From contig CAXXKC010000003.1 in NCBI GenBank assembly GCA_963674835.2, forward strand, positions 558,001-622,000: a stretch of DNA of 64,000 nucleotides, given 5' to 3'. This document shows, piece by piece, positions 8,607 through 16,833 of this stretch. Each line of letters starts with the position of its first letter. The stretch's first letter is position 1. This DNA is from G963674835 sp963674835. GTDB taxonomy: Bacteria > Planctomycetota > Planctomycetia > Pirellulales > Thermoguttaceae. Both the position numbers and the translations under genes were made by a program. The notes under the pieces are model-generated. The model saw only the letters and a list, made by a program, of their open reading frames with translations. It was not told the DNA's origin and did no database searches.

Positions 8607-9844
8607 TGGAAGCGTGCGGAGGCGGTCGGGCCTCCCCGTTCCAACCGTGCGTCGTAGCGAGACGGTCCCCGAGCAGCGATGGGGTGCGTGTGGCGAGATT
8701 CGGCAAGTTCATCCTACTGGTGGTCCTGGCGTTCGGACTGTCCCTCGGTGGCCGCGCGTCGGCGATGGACCAGGTGACGCTGCGGCGGGCGGGAAAAGAA
8801 ACGCACATCCAAGGGCGGATCCTCGTCACTGCGCAAGACGGAGGCATTCTGCTCGAAGCCCCCAACGGCGTCCTTTGGACCGTGCTGCCGGACGAACTAG
8901 TCTCCAAGACCAGCGACGCGACTCCCTTTCGGCCTCTCTCGGCCGACGAACTCTCCAAGGAACTCTCCGCCGAGCTTCCCGAGGGATTCCGCGTTCACAC
9001 GACCGCGCACTACCTGATCCTCTACAACACCTCGCCCGCATACGCTCAGTGGTGCGGAGCCCTGTTCGAGCGGTTGTATCTCACGTTCATGAATTACTGG
9101 AGCCGCAAGGGCTTCGACCTGTCGGCGCCCGATGCTCCTCTGGTCGCCGTCGTGTTCGCCGACCGGCAAAGCTACGCCGCCTACGCGAGGCCCGATTTGG
9201 GCGACGCGGTCAGTTCAGTCATCGGCTACTTCAATCTGCAAACCAACCGCATGGTCATGTACGATCTGACGGGCACCGAGGCCCTGGGCGCACCGCGCGG
9301 CCGTCTCGGTTCCACGGCCCAGATCAACCGGATGTTGTCCCAACCCGGCGCCGAGATCCTCGTCGCCACAATCCTCCACGAGGCGATTCACCAGATCGCC
9401 TTCAACTGCGGCCTGCACACGCGCTACAGCGATTGCCCGCTCTGGTTCAGTGAAGGAATCGCCACCTATTTCGAGACACCCGACCTCAGCAGTTCTCGCA
9501 CTTGGCGGAACATCGGCGGAATCAACGCGTCGCGATTGCGGCGACTGCAGAGCTACCTGCCGCGACGGCCCGCCGACTCGCTGCGCACCCTCATCACCGA
9601 CGACAACCGTTTCCGCAACACGTCCCAGGCGTTAGACGCCTACGCCGAAGCCTGGGCGCTGACCTACTTCCTCTTTCACCAGCACCCGCGCCAATACGTC
9701 GACTACTTGAAGACCCTCTCGAAGAAGAAGCCGCTGGTGATGGACACTCCTCAGCAGCGCCTGCGGGAATTCCAGGCCGCCTTTGGCGACAACCTGGACG
9801 CCTTGGACGCGGAGTTTCTGCGCTACGTGACGAGGCTGCGGTAA
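8606..9844 (+). CDS. exported DUF1570-type metalloprotease-like protein
   Basis: A 412-residue protein. It contains HEAIHQ followed 23 residues later by GIATYFE, the HExxH plus glutamate arrangement of gluzincin metalloproteases, as expected for DUF1570 proteins of planctomycetes. The ATG at 8606 overlaps the upstream stop (TAATG). An alternative GTG at 8684 puts a good signal peptide (FILLVVLAFGLSLGGRASA) right at the start and may be the true one. Likely secreted; substrate unknown. Confidence 0.78.
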   Translation: MEACGGGRASPFQPCVVARRSPSSDGVRVARFGKFILLVVLAFGLSLGGRASAMDQVTLRRAGKETHIQGRILVTAQDGGILLEAPNGVLWTVLPDELVSKTSDATPFRPLSADELSKELSAELPEGFRVHTTAHYLILYNTSPAYAQWCGALFERLYLTFMNYWSRKGFDLSAPDAPLVAVVFADRQSYAAYARPDLGDAVSSVIGYFNLQTNRMVMYDLTGTEALGAPRGRLGSTAQINRMLSQPGAEILVATILHEAIHQIAFNCGLHTRYSDCPLWFSEGIATYFETPDLSSSRTWRNIGGINASRLRRLQSYLPRRPADSLRTLITDDNRFRNTSQALDAYAEAWALTYFLFHQHPRQYVDYLKTLSKKKPLVMDTPQQRLREFQAAFGDNLDALDAEFLRYVTRLR

Positions 9845-10027
9845 CGGTCGATCGCTGAAAACCGCCCCGCCCGGCATCGACCGGCGCGGCCCAAAGTCGC
9901 CCGGCAACCGGTTTTTCCGCACCTTTTGCCCTCAAGCGTCCGGCTTGTTCACGCTGCTGCGGCCGGTTATGATGAATGTTCCGCCATGTGTTTCACCCCA
10001 TCTGCACGCCACTCCAAGGAGTTCCGC

Positions 10028-11350
10028 ATGCCTACGCCTGACCAATCCCGCGCAATCAGCCAACCATCCCGCCGCAGCTTTCTCAAGGTTTCCGGTGCCG
10101 TCGTTGGCGCAGCCATGACCGGGGCTCTGAGCACCCCGCGCGCGGCACATGCAGCCGGCAGCGACATATTGAAGGTCGGACTCGTCGGCTGCGGAGGCCG
10201 CGGCACCGGCGCCGCCGGCAACGCGTTGACCGTCGATGCCAACACCCGTCTGACCGCTCTGGCCGACGTCTTTCCCGAAAGAATGCAGACCAGCCTGAAG
10301 GGCTTGAAGCAGCAATTCGGCAATCAGGTGGCTGTAACGCCCGAAACGTGCTTCGAGGGCTTCGACGGATACCAGAAGCTGATCGACAGCGGCGTCGACG
10401 TCGTCATCCTTGCCACTCCGCCGCATTTCCGTCCCATTCAACTTAAGGCCGCCATCGGCGCCGGCAAGCACGTCTTCTGTGAGAAGCCGGTCGCCGTCGA
10501 CGGGCCCGGCGTCCGCAGCGTTCTGGCCACCGCCGAAGAAGCCAAGAAGAAGAACCTCAACCTCGTCTCGGGGCTCTGCTGGCGCTATCACCGCGGCGTG
10601 AAGGAAACCATGCAGCGCGTGCTCGACGGCGCCATCGGCGATATCCGATCGATCCAGGAGACCTACCTGACCAGCACCCTCTGGCACCGTGGCCGCCCCG
10701 AGGGCGACACCGAAATGAAGTACCAGGTGCGCAACTGGTACTACTTCACCTGGCTCTCCGGCGACTTCAACGTCGAGCAGCACGTGCACAGTCTCGACAA
10801 GGCCATGTGGATCATGGGCGACAAGCCGCCGCTGCAGGCCTGGGGACTCGGCGCCCGCATGGTCCGCACCGAGCAGCCCAAGTACGGCGACATCTACGAC
10901 CAGCACGCCGTCGTCTACGAGTTCAAGGATGGCCCGCGCGTTCACTCCTACTGCCGCCAGGAAGCCGGGTGCTACAACGACACCACCGACATCTTCGTCG
11001 GTACCAAGGGCGTGGCCAACATCCTCAAGTTCCGCATCGACGGCGAGAACCCCTGGCGGTTCGAAGGCGACGGCGGCAACATGTACGACCTCGAACACGA
11101 CGCAATGTTCAAAGCCATCCGCGCAGGCAACGCGATCAACAACGGCGTCTACATGGCCCAGAGCACCATGCTGGGTATCCTCGGTCGCATGGTCGACTAC
11201 ACCGGCCAGCGAATCACCTGGGACCAGGCGATCAACTCCAAGCAATCCCTCTCGCCCTCGGCCTACTCGTGGGATGCCACCCCGCCGACCGTACCCGATG
11301 CCAACGGCAAGTACCCCGTGGCCTTGCCGGGCATCACCAAGTTCGAATAA
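10028..11350 (+). CDS. Tat-exported Gfo/Idh/MocA family oxidoreductase
   Basis: A 440-residue protein. A twin-arginine signal (SRRSFLKVSGAVVGAAMTGA) precedes an NAD(P)-binding Rossmann fold (KVGLVGCGGRGTGAAGN) with the family EKPVA motif (GKHVFCEKPVAVD) around residue 150. The C-terminal domain binds the sugar-like substrate (NVEQHVHSLDKAMWIMG). Start chosen at the ATG with AAGGAG six bases upstream. Family members oxidise or reduce sugars and inositols; Tat-exported ones are abundant in planctomycetes. The exact substrate is unknown. Confidence 0.9.
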   Translation: MPTPDQSRAISQPSRRSFLKVSGAVVGAAMTGALSTPRAAHAAGSDILKVGLVGCGGRGTGAAGNALTVDANTRLTALADVFPERMQTSLKGLKQQFGNQVAVTPETCFEGFDGYQKLIDSGVDVVILATPPHFRPIQLKAAIGAGKHVFCEKPVAVDGPGVRSVLATAEEAKKKNLNLVSGLCWRYHRGVKETMQRVLDGAIGDIRSIQETYLTSTLWHRGRPEGDTEMKYQVRNWYYFTWLSGDFNVEQHVHSLDKAMWIMGDKPPLQAWGLGARMVRTEQPKYGDIYDQHAVVYEFKDGPRVHSYCRQEAGCYNDTTDIFVGTKGVANILKFRIDGENPWRFEGDGGNMYDLEHDAMFKAIRAGNAINNGVYMAQSTMLGILGRMVDYTGQRITWDQAINSKQSLSPSAYSWDATPPTVPDANGKYPVALPGITKFE

Positions 11351-11355
11351 CCGGC

Positions 11356-11535
11356 TCACAAGCAGCGCTCGACGTGCCAAACCGCCTCGTCGACGCCCCA
11401 GGCCTGATCGACCGGTTCCAGCGACGTGTTTCGCGCCAACCAATCCGCAACACGTCGCTGGCCGTTGATCACTCCATTATTGGTTCGGCCGAACCAACGG
11501 CCGATTCTCGACAGCGCTGCCCCCGGGCCGCGGAA
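11356..11535 (-). pseudogene. decayed fragment of a dnaA 3' end (domain IV)
   Basis: Reading leftward, the 59 codons before a TGA at 11358-11356 align with the C-terminus of the intact DnaA encoded at 13772-15196: shared pieces include AALSxIG, FGR, VIxxQxRV, WLAxN, SLE, and HVERxL before the end. By hand about 31 of 54 aligned residues agree, with a one-codon gap. The DnaA-box recognition signature (RSHSTV in the intact copy) has become TNNGV and an in-frame stop lies just upstream (11538-11536). It is too short to be functional. It sits between the oxidoreductase and deacetylase genes. Confidence 0.75.
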
Positions 11536-11565
11536 TCACCGTGGAAATGTGATCGAGGTACACCG

Positions 11566-12360
11566 ATGCGTCACAAACTGCTCCCGGCACTCGCGCTGCT
11601 GATTGCGCTGGCCGCAGGCCGTTCTCCCGCAATCGCCGCCCAACCTGCCGCCGCAAAACCGCTCCGGCCGGGCCTGGTCCTCACGTTCGACGACACGTTT
11701 GTCGCCGAGTGGCTTGCCGCGCAGCCCATCTTCGCCAAGTACCATGCCCGCGCGACGTTCTTCGTGTCGCAATTCGACCGGTTCAACGCCAAGCAATTGG
11801 CAGGCCTACGGGAACTGAAGGCCGCCGGCCACGTGATCGGCTGCCATGGGCTGCGTCACCGCAAGGCGGTCGACACCATTCAACAGTCGTCCGTCGAGGA
11901 GTATCTCCGCATCGAGATCGAGCCCGCCGTGAAGCTCATGCAGGAGGCCGGGCTCCCGCCCACGTGTTTCGCCTATCCTTGCAGTCAGCGCAGTGACGAA
12001 ACCGACGCCGCCCTATCGCACAGTTTCCGGCATGTGCGTACGGGCGTCGGAATCGAACCGAATCGAACCATCGCCCAAACCGAGACCATCTTCACTCCGG
12101 TCGACGCCATCTCCTCCCGCTTCTGCCTGGCCGGAACCGGCCTCGACAGCATCGGGTCCAGCACAACGCCCGGGCGAACGCTCAACGATGTCTTCGCGGC
12201 CCTGGACCGCGCCGCCCATCGCAACGAGATCGTCGTCCTCTACGCCCACAACATCAGCGACAAAGGCCCCAGCCACCACCTAAGCCCCGCCATCCTCGAC
12301 AAGATCCTCTCCCACGCCGCCACGGCAAGACTAGCCTTCTACACCTTCGACGACCTGTGA
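11566..12360 (+). CDS. exported polysaccharide deacetylase family protein
   Basis: A 264-residue protein with a signal peptide (LLPALALLIALAAGRSPAIAA) and a NodB-like domain. The metal-binding elements are visible: LTFDDTF (TFDD motif, about residue 42) and GCHGLRHRK (HxxxxH-type motif). A Tyr-Pro motif (FAYPCSQRSDE) follows. Such enzymes remove acetyl groups from amino sugars in polysaccharides or peptidoglycan. The ATG at 11566 starts the signal peptide; the long upstream frame is antisense or out of frame with the preceding gene. Confidence 0.82.
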   Translation: MRHKLLPALALLIALAAGRSPAIAAQPAAAKPLRPGLVLTFDDTFVAEWLAAQPIFAKYHARATFFVSQFDRFNAKQLAGLRELKAAGHVIGCHGLRHRKAVDTIQQSSVEEYLRIEIEPAVKLMQEAGLPPTCFAYPCSQRSDETDAALSHSFRHVRTGVGIEPNRTIAQTETIFTPVDAISSRFCLAGTGLDSIGSSTTPGRTLNDVFAALDRAAHRNEIVVLYAHNISDKGPSHHLSPAILDKILSHAATARLAFYTFDDL

Positions 12361-12410
12361 TTTAAGGGGTCGGGCGTCTTTGTTTGGGAAGATCTGCCGG
12401 TGTGGAAGTC

Positions 12411-12430
12411 CTTGCTTACAGCGAAGCAAG
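12411..12430. terminator. hairpin after the deacetylase
   Basis: A perfect 7-bp stem CTTGCTT-N6-AAGCAAG about 50 bases after the deacetylase stop. There is no U-rich tail, so termination is only a possibility. The surrounding 225 bases between the two convergent genes hold nothing else I recognise. Confidence 0.35.
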
Positions 12431-12585
12431 GCCGCTCTGAAGCACCCAAACCTCTCACGCGATCACGATTCCGTTTCGGCGCTCCGGCGGCCCGACCGGC
12501 GAAGACAGCGGAACCCAATAATCACTGTCTGCGCCATCACTCCCTTCTGCCACCAGCCACCCCAGTTCTTGCCTACCACAATGCC

Positions 12586-13563
12586 CTAAGTTCTGACATC
12601 CAAACGTGCCAGTCTTCGCGCAAGCTCCACCATGAAATCACGCCCCTGCCGCTTGTTCTCGATGCAGCCGTACCAACGGTCAGGAATCCAACTTGCTCCG
12701 TACAGGCTTCCCAGTTGAGCTCCCACCATCGCTCCTATCGTGTCCGCATCTCCCCCGAAATTGACGGCACGCACCAGGCACTCCTCCGGGACATCGCCAT
12801 AGCGAAGAAATGCCCATAGGGATGCAGCCACTGCTTCTGCCGTACGGACGCCATTACCCACGACGTATATGACTTCCTCGTCGGAGGACTGCGCGTCCAT
12901 CTGTTCCAGAAGGATTTCTAGCTTTCGCTGATTGGCAAATCTCGTGCTTTGACCGACCAGCGATTCCACGAAACTCCGGCGGTCAAATCCAGCCGGGTCG
13001 GTCGTCCCCAGAACGGCCACCGCTTTGGCCTGGATATACGCCCCGTCGATGGCCTCGGGGTGAACATGGGTGCAAAGAAGCGCAGCTTCGACAGCCTGAT
13101 GAAGTACCTCATCCGAAGCATGACGATAGGCGAGCCCGACGGGCGCAATCCGCATCGCCCCGCCGTTCCCGTAGGAGCCCTCACGGAATTCGATACGGCC
13201 CGTCGTGCGATAATCGGCGCCGTTGAGCAGCGATCCCATCACCCGATGTGCCGCCGCCCCATACCCTCGACGAGCTTCGTAGAATTCGGCGTACTCGTTG
13301 GAAATGTGTTCTGCATCGGCGCAACCCTTCTCGACAAGGCTGGTCGCCAGCGCCAATGCCATTTGAGTATCATCGGTATAGCAGCCGAAGCCGCGGTTGG
13401 TGTCGAGGAAGTCCCGCAATTGGCCATATCGCCTCTGAATGCTCTCGGCAGACCACCCTTCAACACCTGCGCCAAGGATATCGCCGCAGGCTGTACCCAA
13501 CAGGCAACCAACACAACGGTCTTCGTGTGACTTAAGGGTTCGGCAATCCTTGTTCTCACCCAT
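12586..13563 (-). CDS. ADP-ribosylglycohydrolase family protein
   Basis: A 325-residue protein of the ARH fold. It shows the GCLLGTACGDILGAGVEG N-terminal motif, the CYTDDTQM metal motif (about residue 67) and the GGDADTIGAMVG motif (about residue 275), which together hold two magnesium ions. It should remove ADP-ribose from proteins or nucleic acids, or act on a related substrate. ATG at 13563 is preferred to an upstream TTG at 13575. Codon use and base composition look more AT-rich than in neighbours, suggesting transfer. No partner ADP-ribosyltransferase is seen in the window. Confidence 0.85.
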   Translation of the reverse strand: MGENKDCRTLKSHEDRCVGCLLGTACGDILGAGVEGWSAESIQRRYGQLRDFLDTNRGFGCYTDDTQMALALATSLVEKGCADAEHISNEYAEFYEARRGYGAAAHRVMGSLLNGADYRTTGRIEFREGSYGNGGAMRIAPVGLAYRHASDEVLHQAVEAALLCTHVHPEAIDGAYIQAKAVAVLGTTDPAGFDRRSFVESLVGQSTRFANQRKLEILLEQMDAQSSDEEVIYVVGNGVRTAEAVAASLWAFLRYGDVPEECLVRAVNFGGDADTIGAMVGAQLGSLYGASWIPDRWYGCIENKRQGRDFMVELARRLARLDVRT

Positions 13564-13597
13564 CCTACCGCCCAAGCACTCTGTGCGTTTCCATCGT

Positions 13598-13771
13598 TCA
13601 CTGCCGCTTGCCGAGCTTCTCTTGACCTCGAGCCACCTCGCGCAGTCGGTTCAGGAGCAGTTCGATCTCGTTGTGGACTTCGTCGGTCTGCGAGATGACG
13701 ATAACCCCCAAGCCTGGCCCTGCGAAGGGCGGGATCGGACCGAGCTTACCGCCAAGCGCCCTCTGGAGCAT
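13598..13771 (-). CDS. 57-codon ORF abutting the dnaA stop, probable gene remnant
   Basis: Its ATG directly follows the dnaA stop (TGA-ATG, no spacing). It encodes 57 residues whose second half (LGVIVISQTDEVHNEIELL, then LLNRLREVAR) resembles the extreme C-terminus of larger planctomycete exported proteins of unknown function. Either it is translated by coupling to dnaA or, more likely, it is the tail of a larger gene whose 5' part was replaced. No function can be given. Confidence 0.4.
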   Translation of the reverse strand: MLQRALGGKLGPIPPFAGPGLGVIVISQTDEVHNEIELLLNRLREVARGQEKLGKRQ

Positions 13772-15196
13772 TCACCCCGCCTGCAAATAACGCTCGACGT
13801 GTCGAATGGCGTCGTCGACGTTCCAAGTGTGATCGGCCAGTTCCAGCGACATGTTCTCGGCGAGCCAGCCGTCGACGCGGTGTTGAGCGCTGATCACCGT
13901 GCTATGACTACGGCGGCCGAAGTACTGGCCGATCTCCGACAGCGCCGCCCGGGTGTACTTGCGCGCCAGCCACATGGCCAGCATTCGCGGCTGGCTCACC
14001 CGCTTCGCCTTGCGGCTCGATTGCAGGCATTGAGGCTCCAGCCCGAAAGCCGAGCACACGGCCTTCTCGATGTCGGGCAAACGCACCGCCCGGCTGCTGT
14101 GCCGGACCAGCTCGCTCAGGGCCTCTTCGGCCATGGGCAAGGTGATCCGAACGCCGAGCGCCTGGCTGGTGGCCTGCAGACGGCACAGCGCCCCGGAAAG
14201 CTCCCTCGCGTGGTTCGTGAGCCTGGCGGCCATGAACTGTAGCACGTCGGCCGGAACCTCCAGGCCCATGCGACGCGCCATGTGACCGGCGATACCCAGG
14301 CGGGTTTCGTACTCCGGCGGCTCGATCCGGCAGACCATGCCGCCTTGCAGCCGCGTCGTCAGCTCCTGTCCGAGGTCAGTCAGGTCCGCCGGCGCCCGAT
14401 CGGCCGAGAATACCAGTTGATGTCCCTGACGCTGCAACGCGTCGATCGTATACAGCAGTTCGACCAGCGTAGCCCGCTTACCGGCGAGGAACTGCAGGTC
14501 GTCGAGGATCAACAGGCTCACACCGCGGTACTTCTGTCGAAAGCTGGGCAAGCCGCCGCCGCGAAGCGCCGCCAAGAACTCGGTGGTAAACTGCTCCGTG
14601 GTGAGGTAGAGGATCCTCATGTCGCGGTTCGTGCGGCGTGCCGACGTCCAGATGCCTTGCAGCAGATGCGTCTTGCCGATGCCCGTCGAGCCGTAAACCA
14701 ACAGCGGCGACATCTCGCCGGGCCGCTCGACCACCAACTGCGCCGTCGTGCGCGCCAGCCGGTTGTTCCGACCCACAACAAACGAATCCAGATTGGCAAA
14801 CCTGCGACGCGGCGCACCGGCAGGAAGCTCGCCAGCCGCAGCACTCTTCGCAGCGCCGGACGATGGGGCAAGCAACGAAGCCTGCGGCAGCGTGGCGACC
14901 GCCCCAGCCGGCACAACTTTCGCCGCCGAAGAACTCTTGGCAAGATGCGGGTCCGGGAGCGTCGGATCCACCCGAAAATTCAGCGGCGGTCGGGTGCCCA
15001 GCGCGGTCAGGCACGCATTCTCGATATGGAGCCGGAAGTTCGTGCGGAGCCAGTCTTGAAACAGGCGGTTCGGCACGCCGATCGTGAGCGTACCATCGAC
15101 CAATTCCAGCCGCGTGCTCTCACCGAACCACAGCTCGAATCGTCGTCGACCGACTTTCTCAGCCAGCGCGCTCCGCAGAACGGATACGATTTCCAT
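13772..15196 (-). CDS. dnaA: chromosomal replication initiator DnaA
   Basis: A 474-residue protein. Domain I is at residues 1-80 (FELWFGES), followed by an Ala/Pro-rich linker. Domain III has Walker A GSTGIGKTHL (about 170) and Walker B LLILDDLQFLAG. Domain IV ends with the DnaA-box reader GRRSHSTVISAQHRV; the usual DHSTV is SHSTV. Start at 15196 is preceded by AAGGGCGAT and begins with a typical DnaA N-terminus; an in-frame extension to 15370 looks non-coding. No dnaN or rpmH neighbour is present. It should bind and open oriC in its ATP form. Confidence 0.92.
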   Translation of the reverse strand: MEIVSVLRSALAEKVGRRRFELWFGESTRLELVDGTLTIGVPNRLFQDWLRTNFRLHIENACLTALGTRPPLNFRVDPTLPDPHLAKSSSAAKVVPAGAVATLPQASLLAPSSGAAKSAAAGELPAGAPRRRFANLDSFVVGRNNRLARTTAQLVVERPGEMSPLLVYGSTGIGKTHLLQGIWTSARRTNRDMRILYLTTEQFTTEFLAALRGGGLPSFRQKYRGVSLLILDDLQFLAGKRATLVELLYTIDALQRQGHQLVFSADRAPADLTDLGQELTTRLQGGMVCRIEPPEYETRLGIAGHMARRMGLEVPADVLQFMAARLTNHARELSGALCRLQATSQALGVRITLPMAEEALSELVRHSSRAVRLPDIEKAVCSAFGLEPQCLQSSRKAKRVSQPRMLAMWLARKYTRAALSEIGQYFGRRSHSTVISAQHRVDGWLAENMSLELADHTWNVDDAIRHVERYLQAG

Positions 15197-15476
15197 ATCG
15201 CCCTTGGCCACTTCCTGCTGTCCCCGGCGCGCACCGCTCCCGCAAAAAGCCACATCATCGTGGTCTTGATTACGAAGACTCCGAGGAAATCGGAGCTTGG
15301 CTAGAGAGAGGGGCGCGATTCTTCGACGGCCGTTCTTGCCTGTTAGCCGAGCGTCCCACTCAGTCCGCAATCCTCCCCATAGTCGTAAGGATTGGATCGC
15401 CTGAACCGTCCGACGCCGGCTTTCTTCGCTGCAATCACTCCGTCTAGGTTAGCGTTGTGTGTCACCCGATGTGCTG

Positions 15477-15504
15477 ATTGTAGCCATGCTAGCTTCGCTG
15501 TCAA
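15477..15504 (-). promoter_or_regulatory. sigma-70-type promoter for dnaA
   Basis: On the minus strand TTGACA (15504-15499), a 16-base spacer and TACAAT (15482-15477). Both hexamers are close to consensus. The start of transcription would be near 15470, leaving an unusually long leader of about 270 bases before the dnaA ATG. Confidence 0.6.
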
Positions 15505-15772
15505 ACAGGCTAACCGCTCCGAAATAAAAGAAATCGGCCCGGCGCAAAACCGGGGCCGGAATCGGCCGCAAAACCCGAGGAGTCCGAATCCGTACCGACC
15601 GCAGACGGCGATTTTCCCACCTCCTCGCTACCGTGGAAAAAATGTTCAGAGGTAGCATGACCCCACCGACCTGCGCGGAGCCCCAGGTCGCACCAAAACC
15701 TTGCCCCGAATTCTCTTTGCGACACCAGCGACCGCACACGCATGACGCCCTCAGTGTGCCGATGCGTTGAAT
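15505..15772. other. upstream part of the dnaA intergenic region, possible DnaA-box motifs
   Basis: Together with the leader the gene-free stretch is about 575 bases (15197-15772). It holds TTTTCCCAC at 15612-15620 and, on the other strand, TTTTCCACG at 15640-15632, an inverted pair resembling DnaA boxes, and an AT-richer patch near 15520-15535. This could be autoregulation of dnaA or part of an origin, but two motifs are weak evidence. Confidence 0.25.
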
Positions 15773-16711
15773 TCACGGGACTTCTCGCTCCGGGAGAACC
15801 TTGGCGTACACGCGCCGCCGTTCCCACGCCTCGAATCCGCAGGCACGATACATGTCGATCGCCGGCCGGTTCGTGGCATCGACCGCCAGAACGACCCTCG
15901 GCCGGCCCAACTGCCGGGCGTGGCACTGGGCCTCACGAACGAGGTACCTCCCCCAACCACGCCCTCGCACGGTGGGGACGAGCCCCATGTAGATCAGCTC
16001 CACGTTCCCCTGCCGCGGATAATCGGCCAACAGCAACGCGCCCACGTCCTCCTCGGCGTTCCGCACGATCAGCCAGGAGTCCGGGTGAAACGTCCCGGTG
16101 GCCCGATAGCCCTCCAGCACGTCCTCCACGCTCCGCACGTTATCCAACCCCGGGCAGTCCAGCGTCTGTTCGTACGTTGCCTCGACAATTCGTCCCAGGC
16201 GCTCGCGTTGGTCCGGCCAGCACGGCTCGAACTCTAGCGGCCCCTCTGGTCGGCTCGCGGGCATCGCGCTCTCCTCGCAGCCCAAATACAGCAAGTCGGC
16301 CAGGAAAGCGAAACCGTGCGACTCCAGCAGCGCTGCATCTTCCGGCGAGACGATCTCCATGACCACCTGAACGATGCGGACCGATTCTGTAGCCAACCGA
16401 TCGAGGCATACGGCCAGGAGCTGTTCCGCCGTATCGGCCGGCTCATCGGGCGCGGCTCCCGGCGGCCACAGGACGGCCGATCGACCCGCATGGACCTGGG
16501 CGAACAACGCGCCGACTACGTTCTTGCCGCGGCAGGCCACCACCAGACTCTCCAACGGCACCCGCATCGACTCAAGGTCGTCGGTCGTCGCTTCAATCTG
16601 CGCCGAGCGGCTTGCCGAGGGCACTGCACGGAATGCCCACGCCAAGGCCGTTCGAACCTCGCGCCAGGCGGCGGTCCGGATTTGCAGCTCGTTCGCATCG
16701 TTCCGTTTCAT
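15773..16711 (-). CDS. GNAT family N-acetyltransferase
   Basis: A 312-residue protein. The C-terminal half is a clear GNAT domain with the acetyl-CoA loop (GLVPTVRGRGWGRYLV) and the end motif VDATNRPAIDMYRACGFEAW. The N-terminal half (SLVVACRGKNVVGALFAQ, then LLESHGFAFLADLLYLGC) looks like a second, degenerate GNAT domain, an arrangement similar to MshD. The acceptor is unknown. Start at 16711 is the first ATG before the conserved region. Confidence 0.82.
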   Translation of the reverse strand: MKRNDANELQIRTAAWREVRTALAWAFRAVPSASRSAQIEATTDDLESMRVPLESLVVACRGKNVVGALFAQVHAGRSAVLWPPGAAPDEPADTAEQLLAVCLDRLATESVRIVQVVMEIVSPEDAALLESHGFAFLADLLYLGCEESAMPASRPEGPLEFEPCWPDQRERLGRIVEATYEQTLDCPGLDNVRSVEDVLEGYRATGTFHPDSWLIVRNAEEDVGALLLADYPRQGNVELIYMGLVPTVRGRGWGRYLVREAQCHARQLGRPRVVLAVDATNRPAIDMYRACGFEAWERRRVYAKVLPEREVP

Positions 16712-16778
16712 GCACGAAGCATACTCGGATTGCCGCGGTTGTTCAAAAGCAGATTGCCCGATTACCGACGATCGGCGG

Positions 16779-16784
16779 TATAAT
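16779..16784 (+). promoter_or_regulatory. -10 element for the PDZ protein gene
   Basis: A perfect TATAAT at 16779-16784, 50 bases ahead of the PDZ gene start. A TTGCCC about 19 bases upstream is a poor -35 element. Confidence 0.35.
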
Positions 16785-16833
16785 CGGGTCGGGCCGTAGA
16801 GTGCCAAGCCTTCGAATTGGGGGACCGTCTGCA

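Noticed and set aside
10807..11565. Long frame preceding the deacetylase start
   Set aside because: It is an out-of-frame reading of the oxidoreductase gene, Arg/His-rich; the true start with signal peptide is at 11566.
12400..12819. Rightward frame between deacetylase and ADP-ribosylglycohydrolase
   Set aside because: Overlaps the glycohydrolase 3' end, lacks ribosome-binding site and conserved look.
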